Origin: Astrothelium macrocarpum
Taxonomy: Eukaryota > Ascomycota > Dothideomycetes > Trypetheliales > Trypetheliaceae
Assembly (NCBI GenBank): GCA_021030915.1
Contig: JAGEMR010000136.1
Coordinates: forward strand, 1 to 64,000
DNA length: 64,000 bases
Direction of reading: 5' to 3'
Part shown: positions 12,657-22,803 of the stretch, piece after piece
Layout: each line of letters opens with the position of its first letter
Position numbering within the stretch: position 1 is the first letter of the stretch
The notes under the pieces: model-generated
What the model saw: the letters and a program-made list of their open reading frames with translations, nothing else
Told to the model about the DNA's origin: nothing
Database searches by the model: none
Translations under genes and position numbers: made by a program

Positions 12657-13319
12657 ATTTTTAAAATATTAAAATTAGTTTTAATTAACGCGTAAAAAAT
12701 ATTAAATCATTTGAATATACGATTATATATATTATTAGAATTTTCTTCATCAAAAATAATATAATAATTAAAATTTTTAAATAATATTCACGAATTTGAA
12801 TTATAATATAAATTCATAAATAATTCTTTTATTCAATTATTTTCAGAGATTAAAAATGAATTTTCATAATTTATAAAAAATATCGAATTGATATTATATC
12901 AAAATATATTTCAAATTTTCTGTATTATAGAATTTGAAGAATAATTAAAGATAATAATTAAATAAAAAAAATATAAAAAAAAGCGAATTCAGTATAATGA
13001 TATAATAAAATATAAAATAAGAATAATATAAATCATTATAAATATATTTAAAATATTATAATTGTTTAAAAAAAAATTCGAAATAATGATGATCAAAAAA
13101 AAATTCAATCAATTTTATAATATTATAAAAATTGTGAAAAGATAAAATATAATATATATATTTATCAAAAAAATATTAAAGAATTTTCAGAATCTGATAT
13201 AAATCTAGAATCTGTAAATTGGGATTTGAATAGTGATAAAAATAATGATTGAAAAATATGAGATGGTGGTATCAAGAAAAAGCGGCCGCTTCGTTGATAT
13301 GGCCGCTTCGCTGATCCAA
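12657..13319 (+). mobile_element. 3' part of a pogo-like DNA transposon cut by element A
   Basis: Right of the element A LTR, the plus strand has a short readable tail, FSESDINLESVNWDLNSD, then a stop at 13250-13252. This acidic tail resembles the end of fungal pogo transposases. About 10 bp downstream comes a GC-containing end with AGCGGCCGCTTCG and TGGCCGCTTCGCTGATCCAA, followed by TA, which looks like a right inverted repeat. No left partner is in the window, so I infer that element A inserted into it and its 5' part lies to the left of the window. Confidence 0.5.
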
Positions 13320-13321
13320 TA

Positions 13322-13896
13322 CTTTACAAAATATGAATGAATAAAATTTAAAATTAAATATTTATATAAATTTAATAATTTTTGTTTATATTAATAAAAA
13401 ATATATTTATAAAAAAATGTTATAAAATTGTTAATAAATTTTAATTATTAAAATCGTCAATTCATAAAATTATTTTATTGATTTATTTATCATATTCAAA
13501 AATAAAAATTTTTAAATTATCTGATTTTATTTAAATAAAATATCAAATTAAAATTATATTATTTCATCAAATGATTAAATATTAAATAAAATTGAATTGA
13601 ATTAATTGATATATATATTTGAATTATAAACGCGTTTTAAAAATGATGAATATAAATTTTTATTACTAAATGATCATAATAATCATATCAATATGAATTT
13701 TATATATATTTATAAAAAATTTAAAATTAAATTAATATTTATATTTTTTTATATTTTTCATATTTTTTAATTATTAAATATTTATGATTTTAATTTTATT
13801 AAAAATCATTATCATAATTAAATCGAAATTTTTAATCAATTTAATAATGATATGATTATCAAAAAAAATCATTTTATTTATTATTATAATTTTATA
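13322..13896. other. AT-rich filler without recognisable content
   Basis: Heavily AT-rich sequence between two transposons. I see no frame, repeat end or motif that can be assigned. The stretch 15752-15970 on the other side of the next transposon would be its continuation. Confidence 0.6.
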
Positions 13897-13898
13897 TA

Positions 13899-13946
13899 GA
13901 GTCAATACCCCAGATCTGAGTCAACCCCAGATTTGAATCACGACAC
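13899..13946 (+). repeat. Left terminal inverted repeat of the 13899-15749 transposon
   Basis: Mirrors 15702-15749. It contains two direct copies of a CCCCAGAT-T-GA-TCA unit. Confidence 0.88.
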
Positions 13947-15701
13947 ATATGTCTTTTGTATATAATACGCGTTATCTTTGTAGTATTTCGAAAATCTTCT
14001 AAAAATCTTCAAATTATGAAATTTGAATTCAGAATATTTTTTTGATTATCAAAAATAAAGAATTTTCTTTTATTAGAATCATTATTTGTTATTTTGAAAT
14101 TGACGATTCGATTTTGATCTGTAGACACAATTCAGACAATTCATATTCATCAATTCACGAAATACAGTAAATTCTTATAAATATAAAAGAATCAATTTTA
14201 ATTCGATAAATTAAATGATATATTATCATAGAAATTTTTCTGATAATTATGATATTAAAAGAATTTGTTCAATAAATACGAATCGTACGTGTTATATATA
14301 CATCAAATAATACCGTTTCAATTATTCAATTCAAATTTATCAATGATAAATGATTTTATCATTTCAAAATTCGACATTCTGAAATATAAATAATATTCGC
14401 ATGATAATTAAAAAATTCACGATATAAAAAAACAATTTATAAATATATGAATCGTTAATTTGAGATAATTATTATATAATTCAAAAAATATAATTACAAT
14501 TATTTGAATATATAAAATATAAATGAATCAGAATTTGATATCAGTAAAAAACAAATAATAAAAATATTTATATATTTAAATAATAAACAAAAATATAAAA
14601 TTATTATAGACAAATAGGAATAGATGATAGATATTGAATGTATCAATATTATAGATAAATCATTGTCTTTTTTTTTGATATTCAAAAATAAAAATATAAA
14701 TATTTATTGAATCAATAAATGAATATTTTAAGATTGATATTTTATAATCAATAAAAATGACTGGATATTAAATGATCTGAAATTATAATGATTGATAAAA
14801 ATTTTTGATTTTTTGATATATAAAAAAATTGTAAATGATTGATATTTGTTTATTATTGATAATCATAAAATTATATTCAAATTGATTTTATCATTTATTA
14901 TATAAAAAATGATATTGATTTATTTATTATATCATTATATTATTCGTATTTGTTTTAATCATTGAATATTGAGATATTTTCGGTATTCAAATATTATCAT
15001 ATCATCGAAATATAAATAATTTTTCGATTCAATTCATAACGAATTTCACGTATAAAATGGATCGAATTATTTATTCGTGTATATATAAAAATAATAATTA
15101 AAAAAAATATTTTTATCAAATGACGAAAAACTGATCTGATATTTATAATATCAATACGAATTCTCAAAAATCTATTTTATGAAATTATTTTAATTATTAT
15201 CAAATCAGATATATTATCTGATTTAATCAATTTGAATCTTTCATTATTAGAAAATTCTTTTTTAAAAATTATTGAATTATAATGATTAAATAAAGAATTC
15301 AATAAAATATTATATGAATAATTTATAATCATTTTGTCAATAAAATGATATATTGATTATATGATTCGTTTTTATGAAAATCAAAATATAATTATTATCA
15401 TTCAAATTAAACAAATTGTTGAATAATCAGAATTTTTTCGTAAATAAAAAAGAAATTCTAAAAAAAAAGAATTAAATTAAAGAATTATTTAATATATTTT
15501 AATACGAATGTGTTATAAATAATTTATGAAATAGAAATGAAATTTAAGATAAAAAAACGATATAATCATCCATAAAAAATTCAAATAATAAAAATTGAAA
15601 ATAAAAAAGAAACTGAAGATTCAGAAAATATATTTAATAATTCAAATGAGAAAGATATTTTTCAGAAGTGATGTGTAATACGATCGCGTGCGAAAATATG
15701 C

Positions 15702-15749
15702 GCATCGTGACTCAAATCTGGGGTTGACTCAGATCTGGGGTATTGACTC
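15702..15749 (-). repeat. Right terminal inverted repeat of the 13899-15749 transposon
   Basis: Reverse complement of 13899-13946 with one transition. TA follows. Confidence 0.88.
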
Positions 15750-15970
15750 TATTATTAAATCAATTAAAAAAATTATTATAATTAACATGAATAAACGTTT
15801 TACGATTTTAAATCAAATTTCAAAATCGATCGTTAAAATAATTATTTCACCAATCAATTCTATTTCAAAAACAAAAAAAACACATTCAAAAATTATTACC
15901 GAATCTATACATAATCATTTATATACACAATTCCAATCTTAACTGTTGTTATTGAATATATTACACCAAA

Positions 15971-16648
15971 TTCAAATAAGACGAAATGGTGATGGTGGCC
16001 GGGTTCAGGTGGTGGCCGGTTTCTATGGTGGCCGACTTAAATCAGGGGATGGTTTGCCAGATTGGTAGATCTGGGCGACTGGATATTCCTTCCTTTGGAT
16101 TAGCTCGATCACCGATTACGCTAGCGGTATTCTACGCCAAGCTGCTGTTTGGACGTCCACTCGTACCTTACAACACCACTCGCGATGTCCGCTCCAGCCC
16201 TTTAGATCGGACGACGGGCACAAGAAAGTATGGCTAGGCTCTCCGTAGCTAGATCAATGGCCCGTCTCCAAGCAAATGAGAGTCTTACAGATCAATCATA
16301 CAGCTTTGCGAATTCCTAAGACGCCTTATTACTGATCTGCGCATCGTAGCATCGATGAAGAAGCTAGGGCGGCGGAGATGCTGTGGCTTTAGGACCTATT
16401 GTCCCTCATTCTAGCCTCTGCTCTAGCGGATCCAGAAAAATCGTCTCACATCGCGAAAACGCCACCCCTCAGGTCCGAACATTCAACCGCGGGGAAAACG
16501 TGGGGTCAAGAGCTGATGGTGGGTTGATCATACTTCCATTCTATTTAATAAGTGTAAATGTTGCATTTTCCATGAATTGCTGCATCGCCAATTCACAGCT
16601 TTACATACTGATCCAGCAGTTGTCCCTGAAAAGAGACCCTTCATAATC
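15971..16648. other. Boundary and upstream region of the GST gene
   Basis: Normal base composition starts here. The first 50 bases repeat GGTGGCCG three times (15994-16032). Two short open frames exist (15986-16237 and 16383-16646), but neither resembles a known protein. I see no RNA gene. The promoter of the GST gene must lie in the right half. Confidence 0.5.
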
Positions 16649-17377
16649 ATGGTCTTCGAAGTCTATCTTGATCCATGCACCGTCAATAGCCGCAAAGTGC
16701 TTGCTGGTCTCGATCTGCTTGGTACACAATATCATTTCAACCACGTGGACTATTTTGCCGGCGAGCACAAGGGCCCTGAATATCTCAAGATCAATTCCCA
16801 TGCCACAGTTCCTTCAGCCAAAGACGATGGACCAACAATCACGGAATCCAATGCGATTCTAATGTACGCGGCTGATCGGGATGGGGGAAACTCTGCCTAT
16901 CCGCAAGACTTGCAACAGCGCGCCGAAGTCAACCGTTGGCTCTTATGGGAGGCATCAGTCTGGTTTTCCAGCTGTTATGTCTATCTTGTCGAATATGTCG
17001 TAAAACCCTTGCTCAATAGCGAGCCTGACCAGGCTGTCATTGACGAACAGTCATCGCAGTGGAATAAGCTAGCCACACTCCTAAACGATCAGCTCGAAAA
17101 CACAAAATGGCTGTGTGGCGACGAGCCAACCATTGCAGACATTGCAGTAGCAGCTCCAATGCATTTACACGAAGCACAGCGTCTACCGCTTGACCAACAC
17201 CCGCGTCTAAAAGAATGGTTGACTGAGCGGGTTGAGAAACTGCCCTGCTGGCAAAAGACGCAGGCTGCAGTTGATAAGGCTCTGTTGCCGAACAAGGCAA
17301 CGACAAACGGTACGGTCAATGGCCATACTCAAGTTCAGACAACACTAAATTACACTAAGGACCTTGATCAAAGCTGA
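16649..17377 (+). CDS. Glutathione S-transferase domain, N-terminal half of a broken GST-CmcJ fusion
   Basis: A 242-residue frame starts at ATG 16649 with MVFEVYLDPCTVNSRKVL, a bacterial-type cytosolic GST start. The thioredoxin-fold half has the TVPS cis-proline motif and the TESNAI glutathione-binding motif (about residues 50-75). The all-helical C-terminal half has the usual W-CGDEPTIADIAVAAP block (about 150-170). These enzymes join glutathione to electrophiles in the cytosol. After the GST fold the frame runs into TTLNYTKDLDQS and stops; TTLNY is the usual start of CmcJ/NvfI-type proteins, and that domain continues in the next frame. The two halves were most likely one fusion gene now split by one lost base, or by an assembly error. 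The longer frame from 16577 begins at TTG and is less likely. Confidence 0.8.
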   Translation: MVFEVYLDPCTVNSRKVLAGLDLLGTQYHFNHVDYFAGEHKGPEYLKINSHATVPSAKDDGPTITESNAILMYAADRDGGNSAYPQDLQQRAEVNRWLLWEASVWFSSCYVYLVEYVVKPLLNSEPDQAVIDEQSSQWNKLATLLNDQLENTKWLCGDEPTIADIAVAAPMHLHEAQRLPLDQHPRLKEWLTERVEKLPCWQKTQAAVDKALLPNKATTNGTVNGHTQVQTTLNYTKDLDQS

Positions 17378-18144
17378 CCGAGCTGTACTTTTATGACTCT
17401 GAGAAAGCACAAGACATCCATGAGCCTGGGGATGATGCTCAGGAAGTCACAATCCATGATGGCTGGTACCGAAGCAAGGACTTTTCAATTGATAGAGAAG
17501 GGTTTTCGTTGAATGATTTTCAGACAGCGTTCGAAAAGTGGGAGGATGAGGAGATTGTAAAAGCAGATTTCTACCCCGAAATCGTGGACTTTCTCAAGAA
17601 AGAAGTCGGCGCCAAGCGCGTGCTTGTTTTTGATCACACAATCCGCACTAAAGCCAACGAAGCCAAGAAGCTCACTCAGGAGAGCAACACCTCGCAAAGA
17701 GCTCCGGTCATGCTAGTACACTGCGATTACACTGCCGAATCTGGACCGCTGCGCGTGCGACAACTCCTTGGAGACGAGGCAGAAGATCTATTGTCCCGTC
17801 GAGTGGCCTTTATCAATGTATGGAAGCCAATTCGGAGTGTGGTTGAGGAACGGCCTCTGGCAATGTGCGACGTCACGACCGCACCGAGCAGCGACTTCTT
17901 CAAACTCCATCTTCGCTACCGAGATCGGAATGGTGAAAATTACGTTATGCGCTACTCGCCGCAGCACAAGTGGTGTTACTTTCCAAAGATTACGCCAGGG
18001 CAAGTCATCCTCTTGAAGACTTATGATTCTGCGGATGATGGTCGGGCTCGATTTGTGGGCCACAGTGCATTCCTCGACCCGACAACGCGGGCTGATGCAC
18101 CCACGCGGGAGAGTATTGAGATCCGGACTATCGTATTCTTCTAA
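17368..18144 (+). CDS. CmcJ/NvfI-like Fe/2-oxoglutarate oxygenase domain, C-terminal half of the broken fusion
   Basis: This open frame follows the GST frame with a minus-one shift near 17370. It reads LTELYFYDSEK, then a HDGW segment, and continues to a stop at 18142-18144. The family signs are the VHCDYT motif (HxD iron ligands), the VNVWKPIR-like block (here INVWKPIR), an HKWCYFPKI segment, and the C-terminal GHSAF (third ligand) with RESIE. CmcJ/NvfI-family proteins act in fungal and bacterial secondary metabolism (cephamycin methoxylation partner, novofumigatonin endoperoxidase). No ATG precedes the domain, so it cannot start on its own without losing its N-terminus. A 45-bp intron (GTTCAG...AAAG) could bridge the frames, but it would remove the conserved TTLNY motif, so a frameshift is the better reading. 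Confidence 0.78.
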   Translation, partial: SKLTELYFYDSEKAQDIHEPGDDAQEVTIHDGWYRSKDFSIDREGFSLNDFQTAFEKWEDEEIVKADFYPEIVDFLKKEVGAKRVLVFDHTIRTKANEAKKLTQESNTSQRAPVMLVHCDYTAESGPLRVRQLLGDEAEDLLSRRVAFINVWKPIRSVVEERPLAMCDVTTAPSSDFFKLHLRYRDRNGENYVMRYSPQHKWCYFPKITPGQVILLKTYDSADDGRARFVGHSAFLDPTTRADAPTRESIEIRTIVFF

Positions 18145-18868
18145 TGCTGAATAGGCAAACAAGTCTTGGTGAGCAAATTTGTGGTCTTAGTGCATTATCT
18201 TTGAGAAAACTTCACTTGGCGTAGCATCAGAAGTGCTCCTTGACCATTGTGAGATCTTTTTGAGAAACATGTAGCCTTCTCTAAGCAGTAGCATGGGAAT
18301 GATCGAAAGATCCGGCTTGATGACGCTAAACCCAAGTGCTACCACCCGGCGACGAGTCAATTATGACTTGTGTAAAGATATTAGCGGATGAGCTATTGAT
18401 TCCAGGAGCGAACACAGCACTGGAATTTTTCAGACCAGTCGTGTGAGAAAGATAGCTTAGCTGATGTAACGGGTAATTAGTCTACTTTTTCGCGCATGAT
18501 CTCAGAATCCTACGTTAACTATGCCTCGGACCGAATTTTCCCCAATTTTGTTGAACGATCGACATTATTTCGCGCGGCACAGCTAGCGCTTCCCTTCTGT
18601 GTGGGATCGTTGATCCTCTCTTGGGAAGCGAAAGTCTTACAGAAAAAAACTTTACGGGCTCAAGCCATATGAGACATACTGTAAAAACAGTCGCGAAGAG
18701 TCTCGAAATCCTGGCTGGTATATTAGGCAGAGATAGGCCGCAATTTCTGTCAAAAGATTGATAGCCCTTGATGGATATCGGGGAAGAGAAGACTAACAAT
18801 ACACTGCGGGCTTGCTTTATACTTCGGCGAGAAGATATGAACGATCATCACAATACCTTTAAAAGATT
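18145..18868. other. Intergenic region before the first MFS gene
   Basis: About 720 bases of ordinary composition. Small open frames on both strands show no resemblance to proteins. I see no repeats or RNA genes. It should hold the promoter of the following MFS gene. Confidence 0.5.
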
Positions 18869-20911
18869 ATGGCGACTTTGCATGACTCTCTAAGACAATC
18901 CCCTTCAATCTCATACAACCGGACGACCAGCTTAGCCAGCTCGCAAATTCCAAACATATCAGAGAAAGTCCCTTTTTCTGAAGAAACAGTACGAGATGAA
19001 GCTGCTGAAGGTGTTTCGGAGCATTGCAAAGGAGGCCATGCCATAGCAACTACTTCTGAAGGCATGGCCACCGCGGAAGAAAGCCTTCCTAGAGACATGA
19101 AAACCTGGCAATGGCTTCTGCTCAGCGGAGGGGTACTATTCGCTACAATATTGCTCGCATTGGATAATACGGTCGTAGCAGACTTACAACCTCAGATCGT
19201 CGAAGCGTTCGGCCAAATCTCAAAGTTCCCCTGGATTAATGTGAACTACAGCCTTGGGGCAGTGGGAACCGGTCTCCTTTGGTAAGCTTTATCTCTACTG
19301 TTGAAGTTGAAAGAATCCATGCAACTGGATCAAAGAGCTGTGTTGGCAAGTGACGCCTTATGGGAAGTTGAAACCCTGGGGCTGGGACGTCTATTATCCT
19401 GAAATCTACCGCATTGTGGGAAAAATTAGGGGCTAGAACAAGCGCTGCAAGACCTGGGAGGGCCTAACAAATTTTTTAAATTAGCTAACTCGGAGACTTT
19501 CTTTACAGGGGAAAATTATACGGCATTTTCGGGACCAAAAAGCTTTTCATCTCCGCTGTGACACTTTTTGAGATCGGATCCGCCGTAAGTGGTGCGGCTC
19601 CGAACATGAACACACTCATTGTTGGTCGAGTCGTTTGCGGTATCGGCGGTAACGGCCTATACATTGGGGCAATGAACATCATCTCTGCCTTCACCAGTGC
19701 ACGCGAACGACCGCTCTATTTCAGCTTTTTCGGCATCACATGGGGCGGTGGAACTGTGTAGGCCGTCCTTGCAGCTTTATTATGACTATCGCTGATTAGA
19801 AACGTAGACTTGGTCCCATTATTGGTGGTCTCTTCGCACAATCTAGCGCTGGCTGGCGATGGGGCTTCTACTTGAACATCGCAGCAGGCGCTGTCCTTGT
19901 CCCTATCTACGTCTTTTTACTTCCATCACGCCGCCCAGTACCAGATTGCTCTTTATCTACCTGGACTCTGCTCAAAAGAATCGACTGTGTTGGATCCATT
20001 CTTTTCGCGGGTTCCTTTGTCTCCTTGATAATGGCCATCTCTTTTGGAGGTGCAAAGTATCCCTGGCATAGCGGCCAAATTATTGGACTCTTCTGTTCCT
20101 TTGCTGCTTTAACAACTCTCCTCGGGATCCAGCAAAGCAGAGCCATATTGACTACAAAACATGATCGACTTTTGCCTATCCAAACGTTCTTCGAATGCGA
20201 GGGGATGTTGATCCTGGTGATTGAAACGGCCTGTTCCGTCGGCATTCTCTTCATAGGGCTGAACTATATACCCATTTTCCTACAGTTCGTTTGGTTCGAA
20301 ACACCGCTTTCAGCAGCTATCCAGCTTCTCCCTTTAATCTTCACAGCAGTGGTTTTAATGCTAGTGACTGGTTCTCTGGTTGAGAGCCTCGGTTACTATA
20401 CAGTCTGATACATGGCTGGAAGCTTGCTGGCTGTCGCTGGTACGGCACTCATGCACACCGTGGATGAAGCGTCATGCCACGCGCAAATCTATGGATATTC
20501 GGTGCTTTTTAGCGCCGGCGTTAGTCTCTATATTCAGGCCTCCTACCCTCTCGCACAGGCAAAGTACACCCAAGTCAAGCCTCAGACACTGTCACGATAA
20601 TCGGCTGCACGCAGCTTGGTTCAGTTGCCATTTCTCTAGCAGTAGCAAATTCGCTATTTCTCAATCGGGCCACTGATGACACACAGAATATTCTGCCTGA
20701 TGTTCCTAGAAGCATAGTGCAGGCAGCAATTTCCGGAGTCGGGGCGCAGTTTTTTCGCGATCTTCCGGACGACATAAAAACACAGGTATTGCATCGGGTC
20801 TTGCGTGCGATTCAGGACGTTTGGGCGCAAGCACTTGCAGCGGCTATGCTCTCGTTCATCGCTACCTTGTTCATGAAAATGGAAAAAAGACCAACGCCCA
20901 GGATACCTTAG
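18869..20911 (+). pseudogene. MFS drug-efflux transporter (DHA14-like), inactivated
   Basis: Exons are 18869-19281, 19509-19757 and 19808-20911. The protein has a hydrophilic N-terminus, then MFS helices with LALDNTVVADLQPQIV (the DHA2/14-TMS family motif), GRVVCGIGGNGLYIG, and a WRWGFYLNIAAGA motif after LGPIIGG. These families pump drugs and toxins out through the plasma membrane by proton exchange. Two lesions break it: TGA at 20406-20408, where homologues have Trp in a Y-P-W-Y segment, and a one-base frameshift near 20570, after which the true frame resumes (ASDTVTIIGCTQLGS...) to 20911. Both intron edges (227 and 50 bp) follow GT-AG. A sequencing error could explain one lesion, less easily both. 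Confidence 0.8.
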
Positions 20912-21104
20912 CTTTGCAACCACGTTGCGCCACTAGAACTAGGGGTGTGAGTATGCTACTATTGCGACATCACTGGCTCGAACACCGAGCGTCCGAGAGT
21001 AGTCAAAAAGGTTTGCAATCCAGGAGCAGAGTTTGTAATGGAGGTTTAAGAGTGCAACGAATTTGTTGTCTACAAATGTGGTCTGTCATCCATGTATATT
21101 GGGA

Positions 21105-22029
21105 TCAAATCTTTCTACCCAACACGACTTTAGGCCAGATACAGAATGCCCCTCCTTCTTTCGCCTCCGCAATGGCAGACGGGAACTTCTCCAGGATCCT
21201 TTCAACAGCTTGTCGACGTGCATCGTTCTTTATTGAATTTTGTGCCAACACTTTTGTCGCTGACGCGAACGCCTGGAGTTGGAGCTCGGTCCAATACTTT
21301 AGGGCTGTGCGTTTGACTGGATGCTTCACCTCCACCACTTCACTGAAACCTGCGGATCGAAAACTATCCGACAAGCTCTTCGTCCATTTAAATGAGAAAC
21401 CGCCTGTCGCAACAGCAGCTCGAATGGTTTTTTGGAGGTCCTGCATTCGTTCATTCGAATATTCCGGAGCAGCGTTTGGTGGGTTGAAGTCATGGTCTGC
21501 TTCATCCCATTGTAACCATCCGCCCGGCTTAAGCAGCGCAAGTAGATTTCGCAGGACAGGGACCGGATCGTTGTCTCGAACACCGAATCCAAGCATACGA
21601 AGGTGGATGAGATCAAACGTCTCATGCAACTCAGATGGCACATCATAGATATCTAGCGTGCGAAGGGACACGTTTGAGGGTAAATAGGCTTCCTTGGGAA
21701 ACTGCGCGCACGAAACATCAAATCCAGTCCATGAAGCCTTGAACGCGTCTCTTGTCGAAACTTCAGAATCGAGAAGCCACAAACAATTTCCACATGCTAT
21801 GTCTGCGACCTGAATATCTTCCGGAATCGGGAACTGTACACTCGGGTGGATGTGGTATCCTTGATGCTGTGTCCATAGATAGTGCTGGGCCGTGAGTCTG
21901 AGCGGGTTCATCAGAAACGAATGCCGGACTCTATAGAATTGACAAGCCAAAAACAAAGTAAGATTCGTTGACATACCGTACTGACTCTTCAAAATCTCGT
22001 GGCAAAACATATTCATGCTTGTAAGCCAT
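21105..22029 (-). CDS. LaeA-type SAM-dependent methyltransferase
   Basis: Exons are 22029-21977 and 21897-21105 (281 residues). I placed the start at 22029 because exon 1 then reads MAYKHEYVLPRDFEESV and splices through GTATGT...CTCAG into RLTAQHYLW, the usual N-terminus of this family; the longer frame starting at 22016 would translate the intron. The Rossmann-fold methyltransferase core follows. Motif I is unusual (VADIACGNCLWLLD in place of the common VGTGTGIWL type), and LKPGGWLQW and DEADHDF are typical. Related proteins include LaeA-like regulators and tailoring methyltransferases of secondary metabolism. The substrate cannot be told. It lies between two MFS genes and is convergent with the broken one. 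Confidence 0.85.
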
Positions 22030-22803
22030 TACAAGGATTGCGCCCTCTGAAACTCAATCATTGCTCCTATGGAAGCAGGGATGACATCTATTAAATGAAA
22101 TTCTGACCAGGAATCTTGCCAGTAGTCGAGCCATTCCGCTGACCCCGCCGCAGTTGGACGCCATTTCATTTCATGAACTTGAATCTACAAGTGCCAATCC
22201 GTGGCTGGCTGCTGACAAGGTGTGCATCCACCGATAGCCTTTTCTGCCTATATACTACACCAATTGGGGTAGGCGTTCCGATTGTCAGCAAACTATTAGC
22301 GCATCCTTCAGGCCCGTGCATGTCTGCTTTGATTGGATTAAAAAAAAGGGAGTTAAAAAGAAATTGTAAACAATGAGCCAAATGAAACATGATATTTGAA
22401 GGACTGCTGGAGTTGGGCGAATGGAAAAATTCCAGTCAACCTCAGTCGTCCTTGGTTCATGGGATTTCCCGTAACGATTGAATTTCCGCGATCAATAGCA
22501 CTATTAGCCGGTGATGACACGGAGGTATATGCTGGCCAACAACGATTCACCAAACCAGCATGGTATTCTACAATCTGACAAGGCGGGGGACGATAGAGCA
22601 TGTATCGCATTATCGATCTGCATGCGAGATGCACAGTACAGCTGGGTCAGTACAAGCCATCTGAGCGGTAAGATGTGTCTACAGAACTTTTTTCTTTTCT
22701 GGTGCTGCATCTCTTTTGTTTTAATCTTCCATCTCACTGTTGCGGCTCGGCTACTTTTGCTACCATTACCCTCTTCGTATCAAGTCTTCGATACCTTGTG
22801 AGA
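22030..22803. other. Shared upstream region of methyltransferase and MFS genes
   Basis: About 770 bases between divergent genes, with ordinary composition. The small open frames on both strands look random. A bidirectional promoter is likely, but no motif stands out. Confidence 0.5.

Larger units (their letters stand above)
13899..15749 (+). mobile_element. TA-flanked DNA transposon with 48-bp inverted repeats
   Basis: A sequence beginning GAGTCAATACCCCAGATCTG is mirrored at the right end (15701-15749). The repeats are almost perfect over 48 bp, with one transition. TA stands on both outer sides (13897-13898 and 15750-15751), so this is a Tc1/mariner-type insertion of 1,851 bp. An acidic tail, ETEDSENIFNNSNEKDIFQK with a stop at 15669-15671, can be read on the plus strand just before the right repeat, as expected for a degraded transposase. 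The body is RIP-degraded. Confidence 0.85.
1..15970. other. AT-rich RIP-degraded transposon block
   Basis: The whole stretch is extremely AT-rich, has no intact gene, and is full of short broken frames. Repeat copies inside it differ mainly by C/T and G/A transitions, which is the mark of repeat-induced point mutation in ascomycetes. Islands with more GC remain at LTRs and transposon ends (for example 2462-2600, 5149-5990, 11482-11877, 13261-13319, 13899-13950 and 15690-15749). The block ends sharply near 15,970, where normal base composition begins. The separate elements are listed below. Confidence 0.93.

Noticed and set aside
15688..15942. 84-codon frame at the edge of the RIP block
   Set aside because: It starts inside a transposon inverted repeat and runs into AT-rich filler; it is a chance frame.
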